Below, piece after piece: positions 26,508 through 35,377 of a stretch of DNA of 64,000 nt. A model generated the notes under the pieces. The model worked only from the letters and a program-made list of their open reading frames with translations. It ran no database searches and was not told where the DNA came from. The first letter of the stretch is position 1. The number at the start of each line of letters is the position of its first letter. The translations under genes and the position numbers were made by a program. This DNA is from Anaerolineae bacterium (GTDB lineage Bacteria > Chloroflexota > Anaerolineae > Aggregatilineales > Phototrophicaceae): positions 124,001 to 188,000 of the forward strand of contig JADLAY010000026.1 in assembly GCA_020849765.1 (NCBI GenBank). The letters are read 5' to 3'.

Positions 26508-28064
26508 GTGATTGCCGTGGCCTTTCCTATCGAAGCCCTTGCCGAAGACACGCGTTTCGTGCGAACCACGTTCCGTCTCAACGTGCGCGCGGCATGGCTG
26601 CCAGGGCTGCTGGTCTATCTCGTCAGTTTCGCAGTCCTGAGCGCGCTGATCTTTTCCGTGCAGGGCTTCGTCGGCACCGACGATTATTATCATGCACGCA
26701 TGGCCGATCTCATCCTGCAGCAGGGGCGGCTGCGCATTGATTTCCCGTGGCTGCCGCAAACGATCCTCTCCAACGAACGCTTTGTCGATCATCACCTGCT
26801 GTTTCATCTGTTCGTCGCCCCGTGGGCACATTGGGGCGGCATGACGGGCGCCAAGCTGGCAACCAGCGGCATCGCGGCGGGCGTTTTCGCCGCGGCGTGG
26901 GCGCTGCTGCGCGCGATTGGCGTGCGCCGGGCCGGGCTGTGGACGCTCGGTCTGTTCGCGATGTCGTCGCCATTCCTCTACCGGCTGCTGATGGTGCGCA
27001 CGCAGGGGGCCGCGCTGCTGCTGATCGTGATCGCGCTCTACCTGCTGGTGACGCGGCGGGAGCGCTGGCTGCTGCCGCTGGCCTTCGCCTTCGCCTGGCT
27101 CTACAACGGCTTTGCGCTGATCCTGGGCGTCGTCGCACTGTACAGTGTCTCCATCTTGATTGTCGAGCACAGGCTTGCCTGGCGCGCGCCAGTCTACACG
27201 GCGCTCGGCCTGCTGCTGGGACTGGTGATCAACCCCTACTTCCCGAACAACATCGCCTTCATGGTCGATCATCTGGGCGCTAAGCTGGATTTCGAGAGCG
27301 GTGTGCGCGTCGGCAGTGAGTGGTATCCCTACAGCACGAGCGCGCTCCTGATCAATGCGGGCGGTGCGCTGGCAGCGCTCGCGTTCGGCACCCTCCGCGG
27401 GAGTTTCGGCGCCCGCAAGCGCGACACCGCGGAGACGGCCCTGCTGCTGGTGGCTTTGCTGACGCTGTTCATGCTGCTGCGCTCACGGCGCTTTGTCGAG
27501 TATTTCCCGGCCTTCGCCCTGCTCTTCTGCGCGGCGGCCTGGGGACGGGCCGGTGTGCGCTGGAGCGACTGGCTGTCTCGCCGCTGGATGCGGCGCATGG
27601 CTCTCGGCATGGGCGCAATCGTCCTCGTCGGTGTCACTGCCCTGACGCTGCGCGGCGCGCTCGACGACATCCGAACCAGCGCCAGTGGCGACGATCTGTC
27701 GGGTGCGGCGGGGTGGCTGGCGGCCAACAGCGCGCCGGGCACGCCGGTCTTCCAAACCGACTGGGACGACTTCACGCGACTGTTTTATGCCAACACGTCG
27801 AATACTTATCTCGTCGGCCTCGACCCGACCTATCTGCAGCTTGCTGACCCGGCACTGTGGGATACCTGGGTCGCCATCACGCAGGGGCGCGTCGCGCAGC
27901 CGTCGCGCCTGATCCGGGCGCAATTCGGCGCGGCCTACGTGATCAGTGACACGCGGCATGATGCCTTCGCGGCGCAGACGCACGACGATCCCGGTCTGGA
28001 ACTGGTCTACCGGGATGCGGATGCGTTGGTCTGGCGGGTAACTGACGCCGGGCCGGATAGCTAG
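26508..28064 (+). CDS. STT3-like GT-C membrane glycosyltransferase
   Basis: Polytopic membrane protein of 518 aa with about 11-12 helices. The first extracytoplasmic loop carries GTDDYYHARMADLIL (near residue 60), like the DXD-type motif of STT3/AglB/PglB oligosaccharyltransferases. The next loop has VDHHLLFHL, reminiscent of their DHH motif. The C-terminal soluble part has TDWDDFTRLFYAN where those enzymes carry WWDYG. It is therefore probably a GT-C enzyme acting on a polyprenyl-linked sugar. It could be a distant oligosaccharyltransferase or another lipid-linked transferase. Its stop overlaps the convergent small gene by four bases. Confidence 0.72.
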   Translation: MIAVAFPIEALAEDTRFVRTTFRLNVRAAWLPGLLVYLVSFAVLSALIFSVQGFVGTDDYYHARMADLILQQGRLRIDFPWLPQTILSNERFVDHHLLFHLFVAPWAHWGGMTGAKLATSGIAAGVFAAAWALLRAIGVRRAGLWTLGLFAMSSPFLYRLLMVRTQGAALLLIVIALYLLVTRRERWLLPLAFAFAWLYNGFALILGVVALYSVSILIVEHRLAWRAPVYTALGLLLGLVINPYFPNNIAFMVDHLGAKLDFESGVRVGSEWYPYSTSALLINAGGALAALAFGTLRGSFGARKRDTAETALLLVALLTLFMLLRSRRFVEYFPAFALLFCAAAWGRAGVRWSDWLSRRWMRRMALGMGAIVLVGVTALTLRGALDDIRTSASGDDLSGAAGWLAANSAPGTPVFQTDWDDFTRLFYANTSNTYLVGLDPTYLQLADPALWDTWVAITQGRVAQPSRLIRAQFGAAYVISDTRHDAFAAQTHDDPGLELVYRDADALVWRVTDAGPDS

Positions 28065-28429
28065 ACGGCGGACACTTCCGGCTCGCCTTCGCCGACGATG
28101 ACCGCGTAGCGGTCGTCACGGCGAGCGAAGCGCCGCACATCGGCCAGCGCTTCGTCGTAAGCCCGCAGCAGCGCCGCGTCGTCATCCTTGAAGCGCCGCA
28201 GCGTCTGGATGGCGCAGGCCGCACAGCCGCGCATCGCCCGGTAGCTGTCCGTCTCGCAGCCGGCACAGCCGTTCAGGCGCACCATCATCCACATGAAGGC
28301 CAGCGTTTCTTCATGCAGTTCCGGCAGCGACAGGACGCGTTGGACAAGCGTTTGCCATTCCTCGCCCCGCTGCGTGCTCAGGGCAGCGATGGCGCGATAT
28401 GGAAAGAAGAGGTCGTTTTGTGCATACAT
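28061..28429 (-). CDS. Small protein with four clustered Cys, unknown function
   Basis: I do not recognise this 122-aa protein. A central segment, NGCAGCETDSYRAMRGCAACA (residues about 54-74), holds two CXXC pairs that could bind zinc or another metal. The rest is helical and acidic at the end. A possible promoter with a perfect TATAAT lies upstream on the minus strand at 28475-28480. It is convergent with the STT3-like gene and overlaps it by four bases. Confidence 0.55.
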   Translation of the reverse strand: MYAQNDLFFPYRAIAALSTQRGEEWQTLVQRVLSLPELHEETLAFMWMMVRLNGCAGCETDSYRAMRGCAACAIQTLRRFKDDDAALLRAYDEALADVRRFARRDDRYAVIVGEGEPEVSAV

Positions 28430-28474
28430 ACAGATTTAGTTGGGGTAATGTGATAAGCCGCTAAAGTTAGAATC

Positions 28475-28480
28475 ATTATA
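28475..28480 (-). promoter_or_regulatory. Probable -10 box for the small Cys-rich gene
   Basis: On the minus strand 28480-28475 reads TATAAT, 46 bases before the start of the small gene, inside an AT-rich stretch (28430-28548). No convincing -35 box is seen. Confidence 0.35.
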
Positions 28481-28548
28481 TGCCGAGTTTCGCATATATT
28501 TACTTTTCTAATTTATTCTTATAAGACTGAAGTACTAGGTTTCGAAGT

Positions 28549-29892
28549 TTATTCAGAACCCCGGAGCACCCGTTTGATGGCCGCAGCCAGGGCCAACGCC
28601 GCCAGCAAGCCGATTGCGGGGTAGACCGGCAGATAGTAGCGCTGCCACTCGACCGGGGAAATGAGAGCGACGATAGCCGTCGCAGCAGCCCAGAACAGGA
28701 TCACCCAGCGCGCCGCGCCAGGATGATCCGAGCCACGCAGTAAGATGACGATGCCCGCCAGGGCAAAAAAGCCAACGATCAGCGCTCCGAGGGGTGAACC
28801 GCCCAGGCTGATCCCACGCAGCGGCGAGAGGTCGTAGCGGGCGACCTGGTCGCTGATCGCGGGAATATCCGCCCACGAGTCGGCCTCGAAATACTGCGGC
28901 TGCACGATCAAGGTCTGGCGCACGAACCCGGCTACCTGATCGCCGAAATCCGCGTAGCCGCCGAACGCTTCGGTCTGACCTTCGAGCAGATCCTGGCGCC
29001 ATTCGAGGATTGTGTGCGTCACAGTCAGCGGACTGGTCGTCCACCAGGCAGGATTGAGCGCATAGAAGATGCCCAACGCCAGCAATCCCGCGACGATCAG
29101 CGACGCCAGATGCCCCAATGCCTGGCGTACGGCGCGCGCCGTCACAGCCCGCACAATCACGATCAGTGCCGCGGCGACGAAGACCGCTGCGACGACCACG
29201 ACGCCGGTATGTTTGCTGGCGACGGTCAAACCTGCCGATAAACCGAGCGCGAGCGCGGGGAGATAGCGTCGTATCGCGCTCTTGTGCTCCTGGCTCAAAT
29301 TGTCGACAAACCAGACACCCACCAGCACGGTGAGCAGGCTGAAACAAGTCAGGCTGCCTTCCATCATCGCGCGGCGGCCATTGAGCAGCAGCGCCGGATT
29401 GAGCGCATAGTAGAGCGTGGCCAGGGTAGCGGCCCAACTTCCGCCGAAACGCCAGCCCAGCGCGAAGATGATCCAGGCGCCCGCCGTCAGCAGCAGCGCC
29501 GAGGGCAGCCGGGCGACGTTCAGCAGCGCCTCCGCGGGCAGATGCCCCGCCGCCACGTTGTAATCCCAATCGCCGCCCCAATCCCAATCGGTGTTGAGAT
29601 CGTCGACCGTGTAGCCCGCAAGATGCCACGACAGGCCGATCAGATCCTTATTAATCGTGCCATTGATCAGGCGCAGTTGGGTTTCGTTGGTGAGCGGCGC
29701 TTCGGGGTCGTAATAGATGCGCGCGAGATCGCCCTGGAGGAATTGGTAGGCGTAATCGCGGCTCATGAAGATGAGCGTCGATTCGTCGGCATGGAAGGGC
29801 GCAAGTGCCACACCCGCCAGGATATAGAGGCTGACGCCACACAGAAAAAGCAGTGGCAAAAGAAAGCGGCGGCGCATGTCACGCAGCCTCAT
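28549..29892 (-). CDS. GT39-like membrane glycosyltransferase
   Basis: Polytopic protein of 447 aa resembling ArnT/PMT family enzymes. The first extracytoplasmic loop carries the acidic motif in HADESTLIFMSRDYA (residues about 34-48), where these enzymes bind polyprenyl-phosphate sugar. About ten further helices follow. It should transfer a sugar from a lipid carrier to a protein or glycolipid outside the membrane; the acceptor is unknown. It lies on the opposite strand from the STT3-like gene and close to it, so the two may belong to one glycosylation pathway. Confidence 0.8.
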   Translation of the reverse strand: MRLRDMRRRFLLPLLFLCGVSLYILAGVALAPFHADESTLIFMSRDYAYQFLQGDLARIYYDPEAPLTNETQLRLINGTINKDLIGLSWHLAGYTVDDLNTDWDWGGDWDYNVAAGHLPAEALLNVARLPSALLLTAGAWIIFALGWRFGGSWAATLATLYYALNPALLLNGRRAMMEGSLTCFSLLTVLVGVWFVDNLSQEHKSAIRRYLPALALGLSAGLTVASKHTGVVVVAAVFVAAALIVIVRAVTARAVRQALGHLASLIVAGLLALGIFYALNPAWWTTSPLTVTHTILEWRQDLLEGQTEAFGGYADFGDQVAGFVRQTLIVQPQYFEADSWADIPAISDQVARYDLSPLRGISLGGSPLGALIVGFFALAGIVILLRGSDHPGAARWVILFWAAATAIVALISPVEWQRYYLPVYPAIGLLAALALAAAIKRVLRGSE

Positions 29893-29941
29893 CGGATGGC
29901 GAATGCCGGCAAGCTGTCACTCGTTTGCATGGCACGTTCAT

Positions 29942-30436
29942 TCAGACAATCGTCACCAGCAGCTTACCCTGCTCGACGCTGGCACCAATCTGGGCGCTGA
30001 TGCGGGCGACGAGGCCATCGCGCGGCGCTTTGAGTTCGTTCTGCATCTTCATGCTTTCGAGGATGACGACCGTCTGCCCGGCGACAACTTCCTGACCTTC
30101 CTCGACCGGGATGGCAAGCACCAGGCCCGGCATCGGCGCCTTGATCGAGATCTCGCCGCTGTCGACGCCGGGGCCGCTGCGCTGCGAACGCAGGAGCTGA
30201 GCGCGCTCATCCAGCACTTCGCCGGAATAGAGCCGCCCGCGCAGCAGCACCTCGGTTTCGCCGTCATGCTCCTCGATCACCAGCTCGTAGGAGCGGTTCT
30301 GCATGACGATGTTATAGAGCGCCGGGCCGAGCGCGAGAAAATCGACCTCGCGCTTTTCGCCGTTGACGAGGATGTTGCCGTCTTTATCGATGTCGATCTC
30401 AAACGTTTTGCCGTTCAGCGTCGTGATGTATTTCAT
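29942..30436 (-). CDS. Biotin carboxyl carrier protein of an acyl-CoA carboxylase
   Basis: Protein of 164 aa. The C-terminal half is a biotinyl domain with the biotin-acceptor lysine in ESMKMQNE (Lys130), preceded by the usual APMPG turn. The N-terminal 85 residues (YITTLNGKTFEIDIDKDGNIL) form the linker/BT-like region seen in carriers of propionyl- or pyruvate-carboxylase-type systems. It carries the carboxyl group from the biotin carboxylase encoded 12 bases upstream to the carboxyltransferase encoded at 32817. It is the last gene in this cluster. Confidence 0.93.
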   Translation of the reverse strand: MKYITTLNGKTFEIDIDKDGNILVNGEKREVDFLALGPALYNIVMQNRSYELVIEEHDGETEVLLRGRLYSGEVLDERAQLLRSQRSGPGVDSGEISIKAPMPGLVLAIPVEEGQEVVAGQTVVILESMKMQNELKAPRDGLVARISAQIGASVEQGKLLVTIV

Positions 30437-30448
30437 CGTGCTCGTCTT

Positions 30449-31984
30449 TCAGCGGTGGATGCGTTCCCAGCGGCTCAGCCATTTCCAGTTGCTCGTGTCG
30501 CGCTCGTTGCGGTTGACGACTTGCGCAGCGAGCTGGCGGCTGCGGTGCGCGTAGAGCGTCGCAGCGATGGCGGCGGCTTCCAGTTCGGCCTCCGGCGGAT
30601 CTTCTTCGTAGGTCTCCATCGTGAACCGGTCTTCGACGAACTTGGTGTCGAAACGCCCGGCGATGAAGCTGATGCTGTGCATCAAATTCAGGTGGAACGG
30701 GATGTTGTGCTTGACGCCCATGATCGTGAATTCTTCCAGCGCGCGCTTCATGCGCAGCATCGCCTCCGGGCGATCGTCACCCCAGCAGATGATCTTGGCG
30801 ATCATGCTGTCGTAGTAGGGCGTGATCTCGTAACCACCATAGACGCCGCTGTCGACGCGCACGCCGGGGCCGGTCGGCACGATCAGCGTGTTGATCGTCC
30901 CGATGGAGGGCAGGAAGTTGTTGTAGGGATCTTCCGCATTGATGCGGCACTCGATGGCCCAGCCTTTCGGCTCAAGCACGCTTTCCAGCGGCCCCATACG
31001 CCGCCCGCGCGCGATGCGGATCTGCTCTTTGACCAGATCGACGCCGGTGATCAGTTCCGTCACCGGGTGCTCGACCTGAAGCCGAGTGTTCATCTCCAGG
31101 AAATAGAAGTTCTTGTCTTTATCGACCAGGCACTCGATTGTCCCGGCGTTGACGTAACCGACTGCCTCTGCCGCGCGCACGGCCATCTCGCCCATGCGGC
31201 GGCGCAGGTCGACATCCATGAACGGGCTGGGCGCCTCCTCGAGCAGCTTCTGATGCCGCCGCTGGATGCTGCATTCGCGCTCGCCCAGATGGACCGTGTT
31301 GCCAAACATATCGGCCAGGATCTGAAACTCGATGTGGCGCGCGCCCTCGACCAGCTTTTCCACGTAGACCGTGCCATCGCCGAAGGCGCTTTCGGCCTCG
31401 CGATGAGCTGCGGCCAGTGCTTCACGCAAATCTTCCGCCCGGTAGACGGAGCGCATGCCTTTGCCGCCGCCGCCCGCCGCCGCCTTGACGATCAGTGGAA
31501 AGCCAACTTCGCTAATCGCGGCAGCGATCAGGTCGTCGTCCTGCAAGCCCGGCTCGGTGCCCGGCACGACCGGCACGCCCGCGCGCTTGACCGTCTCACG
31601 GGCTGCCTGCTTGTCACCCATGGTGGCAATGGCGCTCGGCGGCGGACCGATGAAGACGATGCCCTCGTCGGCGCAGGCCTGTGCAAATGCCTCGCGCTCG
31701 CTCAAGAAACCGTAGCCAGGATGAATGGCGTCGGCGCCGGTCTTCTTGGCCGCTTCGATGATCTTGTCGATGCGCAGGTAGCTTTCGCGCGGCGACGACG
31801 GGCCGATGTGGACGGCCTCATCCGAGTTGCGCACGTGCAGGCTGGCGCGGTCGGCATCTGAGTAGACCGCCACCGTTTCAATGCCGAGGTCACGGCAGGC
31901 GCGGATCACGCGTACGGCGATCTCGCCGCGATTGGCGATCAGGATCTTGTTGATGCGAGTCGAGGTCGGTTCGTAATTGGTCAT
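30449..31984 (-). CDS. accC: Biotin carboxylase subunit of acyl-CoA carboxylase
   Basis: ATP-grasp biotin carboxylase of 511 aa, slightly longer than the typical 450 because of a C-terminal extension of about 50 residues. The N-terminal domain begins KILIANRGEIAVRVIRACRDLGI; the Gly-rich ATP loop is AAAGGGGKGMRSV (residues about 168-180). The catalytic EMNTRLQVEHPVTE is near residue 300. It carboxylates biotin on the carrier encoded just downstream, using bicarbonate and ATP. The upstream Uma2 gene ends only three bases away, which makes read-through from it likely. Confidence 0.95.
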   Translation of the reverse strand: MTNYEPTSTRINKILIANRGEIAVRVIRACRDLGIETVAVYSDADRASLHVRNSDEAVHIGPSSPRESYLRIDKIIEAAKKTGADAIHPGYGFLSEREAFAQACADEGIVFIGPPPSAIATMGDKQAARETVKRAGVPVVPGTEPGLQDDDLIAAAISEVGFPLIVKAAAGGGGKGMRSVYRAEDLREALAAAHREAESAFGDGTVYVEKLVEGARHIEFQILADMFGNTVHLGERECSIQRRHQKLLEEAPSPFMDVDLRRRMGEMAVRAAEAVGYVNAGTIECLVDKDKNFYFLEMNTRLQVEHPVTELITGVDLVKEQIRIARGRRMGPLESVLEPKGWAIECRINAEDPYNNFLPSIGTINTLIVPTGPGVRVDSGVYGGYEITPYYDSMIAKIICWGDDRPEAMLRMKRALEEFTIMGVKHNIPFHLNLMHSISFIAGRFDTKFVEDRFTMETYEEDPPEAELEAAAIAATLYAHRSRQLAAQVVNRNERDTSNWKWLSRWERIHR

Positions 31985-31987
31985 GGG

Positions 31988-32548
31988 TTATGACTCCAAC
32001 GCGGCGAAGATATCGCGCACGGGCAGCAGAAATCCTGGGAGGACATCACCGCCGTCGAGCGTGTCGTTTTCGTGCAAAGTGCGGCTCCCATTCGGCCTAT
32101 GGACGACTATTGTGTAGATCGTGGCGAAGACTGCCCACACCAGCCGTGAGCCGCAGCGAAGATAATCTTCGATTCTCTCCTGTACGTCGAACGCTTTGTC
32201 GTTCGGTGAAATCACTTCGACAGCCAGGTCGGGCGCACCCGGAAAGTAGGTCCCCTTCAACAATTGGAGCCGATTTGGTGAAATGTAGCCGACATCTGGC
32301 GCACGAACGGTGTCAGGGTTTTCGCCCAACATATATCCACCTTGCTCGCCCGTGACCACGCCACCAACCCGATGATCTCTCAGGAAGACCTTGATCAGAA
32401 AGATGAGATGGCTCGATAGAATTGAGTGCTCAATACTTGCCGGCGGCATTTCGACCAACACCCCTTCTACGAGCTCGACCTTGACGTGGTCGTCAATATT
32501 CATATTGAGCAAGTCGTCGGCGGTGTAAAGCCGTTCTTGCGCCGTCAT
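31988..32548 (-). CDS. Uma2-family (DUF820) putative endonuclease
   Basis: Protein of 186 aa of the Uma2 family, which has the PD-(D/E)XK nuclease-like fold and is expanded in Cyanobacteria and Chloroflexota. Family features are LYTADDLLNMNIDDHVKVELVEGVLVEMPP, then VRAPDVGYIS, and a PDLAVEVISPNDKAFDVQERIEDYLRCGSRLVW core with the acidic active-site residues. The biological role of the family is unsettled. It sits between the carboxyltransferase gene (268 bases upstream) and accC (three bases downstream), and its base composition is more AT-rich than theirs. Confidence 0.88.
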   Translation of the reverse strand: MTAQERLYTADDLLNMNIDDHVKVELVEGVLVEMPPASIEHSILSSHLIFLIKVFLRDHRVGGVVTGEQGGYMLGENPDTVRAPDVGYISPNRLQLLKGTYFPGAPDLAVEVISPNDKAFDVQERIEDYLRCGSRLVWAVFATIYTIVVHRPNGSRTLHENDTLDGGDVLPGFLLPVRDIFAALES

Positions 32549-32816
32549 CGCATCACCTCGGTACCTAGATAGCCCTCTACATCAATGAGGATTCGACTCT
32601 TCCCGCCGTTGGCTGAAGCCGAACGGCTAGATCTAATCAAGCCCACTGAAGGGGCTAGAAACATTTCAGAGTGATGACAGAGCGCCTTTAGTGCGCTTGA
32701 TGACCCGTTAGCCGGGTGTTTCAACGTCCGGCGAGCATGAAATGACTTCATGTCTCTTTGAACGGTTTTCTTCATCAACGCTTTGCTCCACATGTCAATT
32801 CGCCCCTGGCAACCTA

Positions 32817-34364
32817 CTACAGCGGGATGTTCCCGTGCTTCTTGGGCGGGTTGGTATCGCGCTTGTTCTGGAACACTTCCAGCCCATTGATCAGCCGGGC
32901 GCGAGTCTCACGCGGCTCGATCACGTCGTCGACAAAGCCGCGCTCCGCCGCAATGTACGGATTCGCCAGCCGTTCACGATAATCGGCAGCCAGCCGCGCC
33001 TTGAGTTCAACCGGATCATCAGACGCTTTCAGATCGCGCCGGTAGATGATCTCGACCGCACCTTCCGGCCCCATGACGGCGATTTCCGCCGTCGGCCAGG
33101 CCAGGTTGAGATCGCCACGAATGTGCTTGCTGCTCATGACGCAGTAGGCACCGCCGTACGACTTGCGCACGGTCACGGTCAGCTTGGGCACGGTTGCTTC
33201 GCAGTAGGCATAGAGCAGCTTGGCGCCGCTGGCGATGATGCCGTTGTGCTCCTGCTCGGTGCCGGGCAGATAGCCGGGCACGTCGACAAAGGTGATGATC
33301 GGGATGTTGAAGCAGTCGCAGAAGCGGATGAAGCGCCCGGCCTTCTCGCTCGCCTTGATGTCGAGCACGCCCGCCAGCACCATCGGCTGGTTGGCGACGA
33401 TGCCCACGCTGTGCCCTCCCAGCCGCGCGAAACCAACCACGATGTTGGCCGCGTACTCCGGCTGGATCTCGTAGAAGATGCCGTCGTCGACGACGTGGTT
33501 GATGACATCCTTGATGTCGTAGGGCTTGTTCGGGCTGTCCGGCACGATGGTGTCGAGCTCGGCGTCGGCGCGCAGCGGATCGTCTTTGCTCGGCACAAAC
33601 GGCGGATCTTCCATGTTGTTCTGCGGCAGATAGGTGAGCATCTCGCGCAGAAGCATCAGCGTCTGCGTTTCGTTTTCGCCGACGACGTGGCAGACGCCGC
33701 TCTTGGTCGAGTGTACCGAGGCACCGCCCAGGTCTTCCGCCGAGACGTCTTCGTGCGTGACCGCCTTGACGACATCCGGGCCGGTGATGAACATGTAGCT
33801 GGTGTCTTTGACCATGAAGATGAAATCGGTCAGCGCCGGGCTGTAGACGGCACCGCCCGCGCACGGCCCCATAATGACGCTGATCTGCGGGATGACGCCA
33901 CTCGCCATCGTGTTGTGCAGGAAGATATCCGCGTAACCGCCGAGGCTGATCACACCTTCCTGAATACGGGCGCCGCCGCTGTCATTCATGCCGATGACGG
34001 GCGCGCCGGTCTTCATCGCCATTTCCATGATCTTGATGATCTTCTGGGCGTGGACTTCGCTCAGCGTGCCGCCGACAACGGTGAAATCCTGCGAATAGAC
34101 GTAGACGAGGCGCCCGTTGACGGTGCCCCAACCGGAGACACAGCTATCGCCCGGATGCTTCTGATTCTCCATGCCAAAATCGCGCGCACGGTGCGTGACG
34201 AACGCGTCGATCTCGTGGAAGCTGCCCGGATCGAGCAGGATATCCAGGCGCTCGCGGGCCGTGTTGCGTCCACTCTCATGCTGCCGTTTGATGCGTTCTT
34301 CGCCGCCGCCCCTGCGGCTTGCTTCGCGCCGTTCGCGCAGTTGCTCAATCTTCACGTTGCTCAT
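32817..34364 (-). CDS. Acyl-CoA carboxylase carboxyltransferase (PccB-like)
   Basis: Carboxyltransferase beta-type subunit of 515 aa with the two crotonase-like halves of propionyl/acetyl-CoA carboxylases. The N-terminal half has [26 protein letters not shown] and [12 protein letters not shown]; an oxyanion-hole [16 protein letters not shown] follows. The second half has [24 protein letters not shown] and the [14 protein letters not shown] region. It transfers carboxyl from biotin to acyl-CoA; whether the substrate is propionyl-, acetyl- or another acyl-CoA cannot be read here. Its first 20 bases overlap the end of the upstream membrane-protein gene. Confidence 0.94.
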   Translation of the reverse strand: MSNVKIEQLRERREASRRGGGEERIKRQHESGRNTARERLDILLDPGSFHEIDAFVTHRARDFGMENQKHPGDSCVSGWGTVNGRLVYVYSQDFTVVGGTLSEVHAQKIIKIMEMAMKTGAPVIGMNDSGGARIQEGVISLGGYADIFLHNTMASGVIPQISVIMGPCAGGAVYSPALTDFIFMVKDTSYMFITGPDVVKAVTHEDVSAEDLGGASVHSTKSGVCHVVGENETQTLMLLREMLTYLPQNNMEDPPFVPSKDDPLRADAELDTIVPDSPNKPYDIKDVINHVVDDGIFYEIQPEYAANIVVGFARLGGHSVGIVANQPMVLAGVLDIKASEKAGRFIRFCDCFNIPIITFVDVPGYLPGTEQEHNGIIASGAKLLYAYCEATVPKLTVTVRKSYGGAYCVMSSKHIRGDLNLAWPTAEIAVMGPEGAVEIIYRRDLKASDDPVELKARLAADYRERLANPYIAAERGFVDDVIEPRETRARLINGLEVFQNKRDTNPPKKHGNIPL

Positions 34365-34773
34365 GGTCGTTCGTCTCCATATGAGCTGCGCCTGTACGAC
34401 CGGGGCGCAAGAGAAAAATACCGATCACCACGCAGCCGACCAGACCTGCAACCCATAAGAACGGGAGCCGCTGACGGTCGTAATCGGCGCGCGCGAACAC
34501 GGACAAGCGAAATACACTATAACCTATCCATGCCACCAATGCCCATCCCAGGAAGCGCGGCGCACGGGGCTTCCGTCGCCACAATTGGAGGGCGATGTAG
34601 GCGAAGATGACCGCCCACATTACCCCCACAATGAATTCCACAAGGGGTACGAGACTGATCTCAGCGACCAATGCTGGCGGCAAAAACAGACCATTGAGCG
34701 CCGCACCAATACTGATCAGCATAAGGGCGAGTGTCAACAAAAACAGACGTATGCGACGTCGAGGCATCACCAA
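34345..34773 (-). CDS. Small four-helix membrane protein
   Basis: Unrecognised 142-aa membrane protein with about four hydrophobic helices (residues 8-32, 38-62, 75-92, 105-122) and a charged Glu/His/Asp-rich C-terminal tail. The basic N-terminus (MPRRRIR) suggests a cytoplasmic start. It overlaps the start of the carboxyltransferase gene by 20 bases, so it is probably transcribed with it. Base composition is slightly more AT-rich than the carboxylase genes. Confidence 0.6.
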   Translation of the reverse strand: MVMPRRRIRLFLLTLALMLISIGAALNGLFLPPALVAEISLVPLVEFIVGVMWAVIFAYIALQLWRRKPRAPRFLGWALVAWIGYSVFRLSVFARADYDRQRLPFLWVAGLVGCVVIGIFLLRPGRTGAAHMETNDHEQRED

Positions 34774-34849
34774 TGGTTTCAGGTCATTGACATACTGCTG
34801 ATGATAACATGCAAGGTATCGAGCAGTTACGCGAAGACGAGGTCGAGTG

Positions 34850-35377
34850 ATGACGCTGCCTCTATACCTGATATTCTGGCTCTTTGTTTTGCTGGGCGTC
34901 CTGCGCTACCTGAGCGCCCTCAAGCCCGGGCGTTTATTGTTGTTTATGAGCATATTCCCCATATTGACATTGATGGTCTACGGTGGATTGAATGCCATCG
35001 CAATTGCCAGCAAAACATTTTTCCTGGTGGGCGGATTGCCTCCTAATCGGTGCCTGGAACTGACGATGAAGCCAGACTCCTACGAGGATTTTCAAAACTG
35101 CGTATCTGATCACTTTGAACAACAGCGACAGATCATCTTTTCTAGCACGAGTTTTGATACGTTGTGGCGCTGGGCATTCCTCCCAGATGAATTGCGTCCA
35201 GCTTGTTTTACCGATGATCAAGAAGTTTGTGCGATGCTTAGCGGTAACGTCACACCTACAAAGGTCTACCCCAGGCCTGCCGGGGATGTCTGGGTTGGTG
35301 CGTCGATTCTATCCACCTTACTCGCAATCTTGCTCGCTCACTACCTGCATCGCCGCTGGTATATGTCAACCGCCTGA
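34850..35377 (+). CDS. Membrane protein of unknown function in an AT-rich patch
   Basis: Unrecognised protein of 175 aa (ATG at 34850; a GTG three bases before it is equally possible). Two N-terminal helices (residues 3-20 and 27-50) and one C-terminal helix (about 148-167) enclose a loop of about 95 residues with four Cys (RCLEL, QNCVS, PACFTDD, EVCAM) that could form disulfides outside the membrane. It overlaps the end of the convergent DUF4058 gene by 12 bases. Its codon use is clearly more AT-rich than that of the carboxylase genes. Confidence 0.6.
   Translation: MTLPLYLIFWLFVLLGVLRYLSALKPGRLLLFMSIFPILTLMVYGGLNAIAIASKTFFLVGGLPPNRCLELTMKPDSYEDFQNCVSDHFEQQRQIIFSSTSFDTLWRWAFLPDELRPACFTDDQEVCAMLSGNVTPTKVYPRPAGDVWVGASILSTLLAILLAHYLHRRWYMSTA

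Noticed and set aside
29876..31861. 661-codon opposite-strand frame over the biotin carboxylase and carrier genes
   Set aside because: A shadow of accC and the carrier gene, caused by GC-rich codon positions; the minus-strand genes have full catalytic motifs.
32545..32793. Possible 82-aa gene upstream of the Uma2 gene
   Set aside because: Weak start, no family features, Ser/Lys/Arg-rich content and coverage of a hairpin-rich intergenic stretch; not supported.
32742..34610. 622-codon plus-strand frame over the carboxyltransferase
   Set aside because: It mirrors a complete PccB-like gene and shows only low-complexity Arg/Val/Asp-rich sequence.
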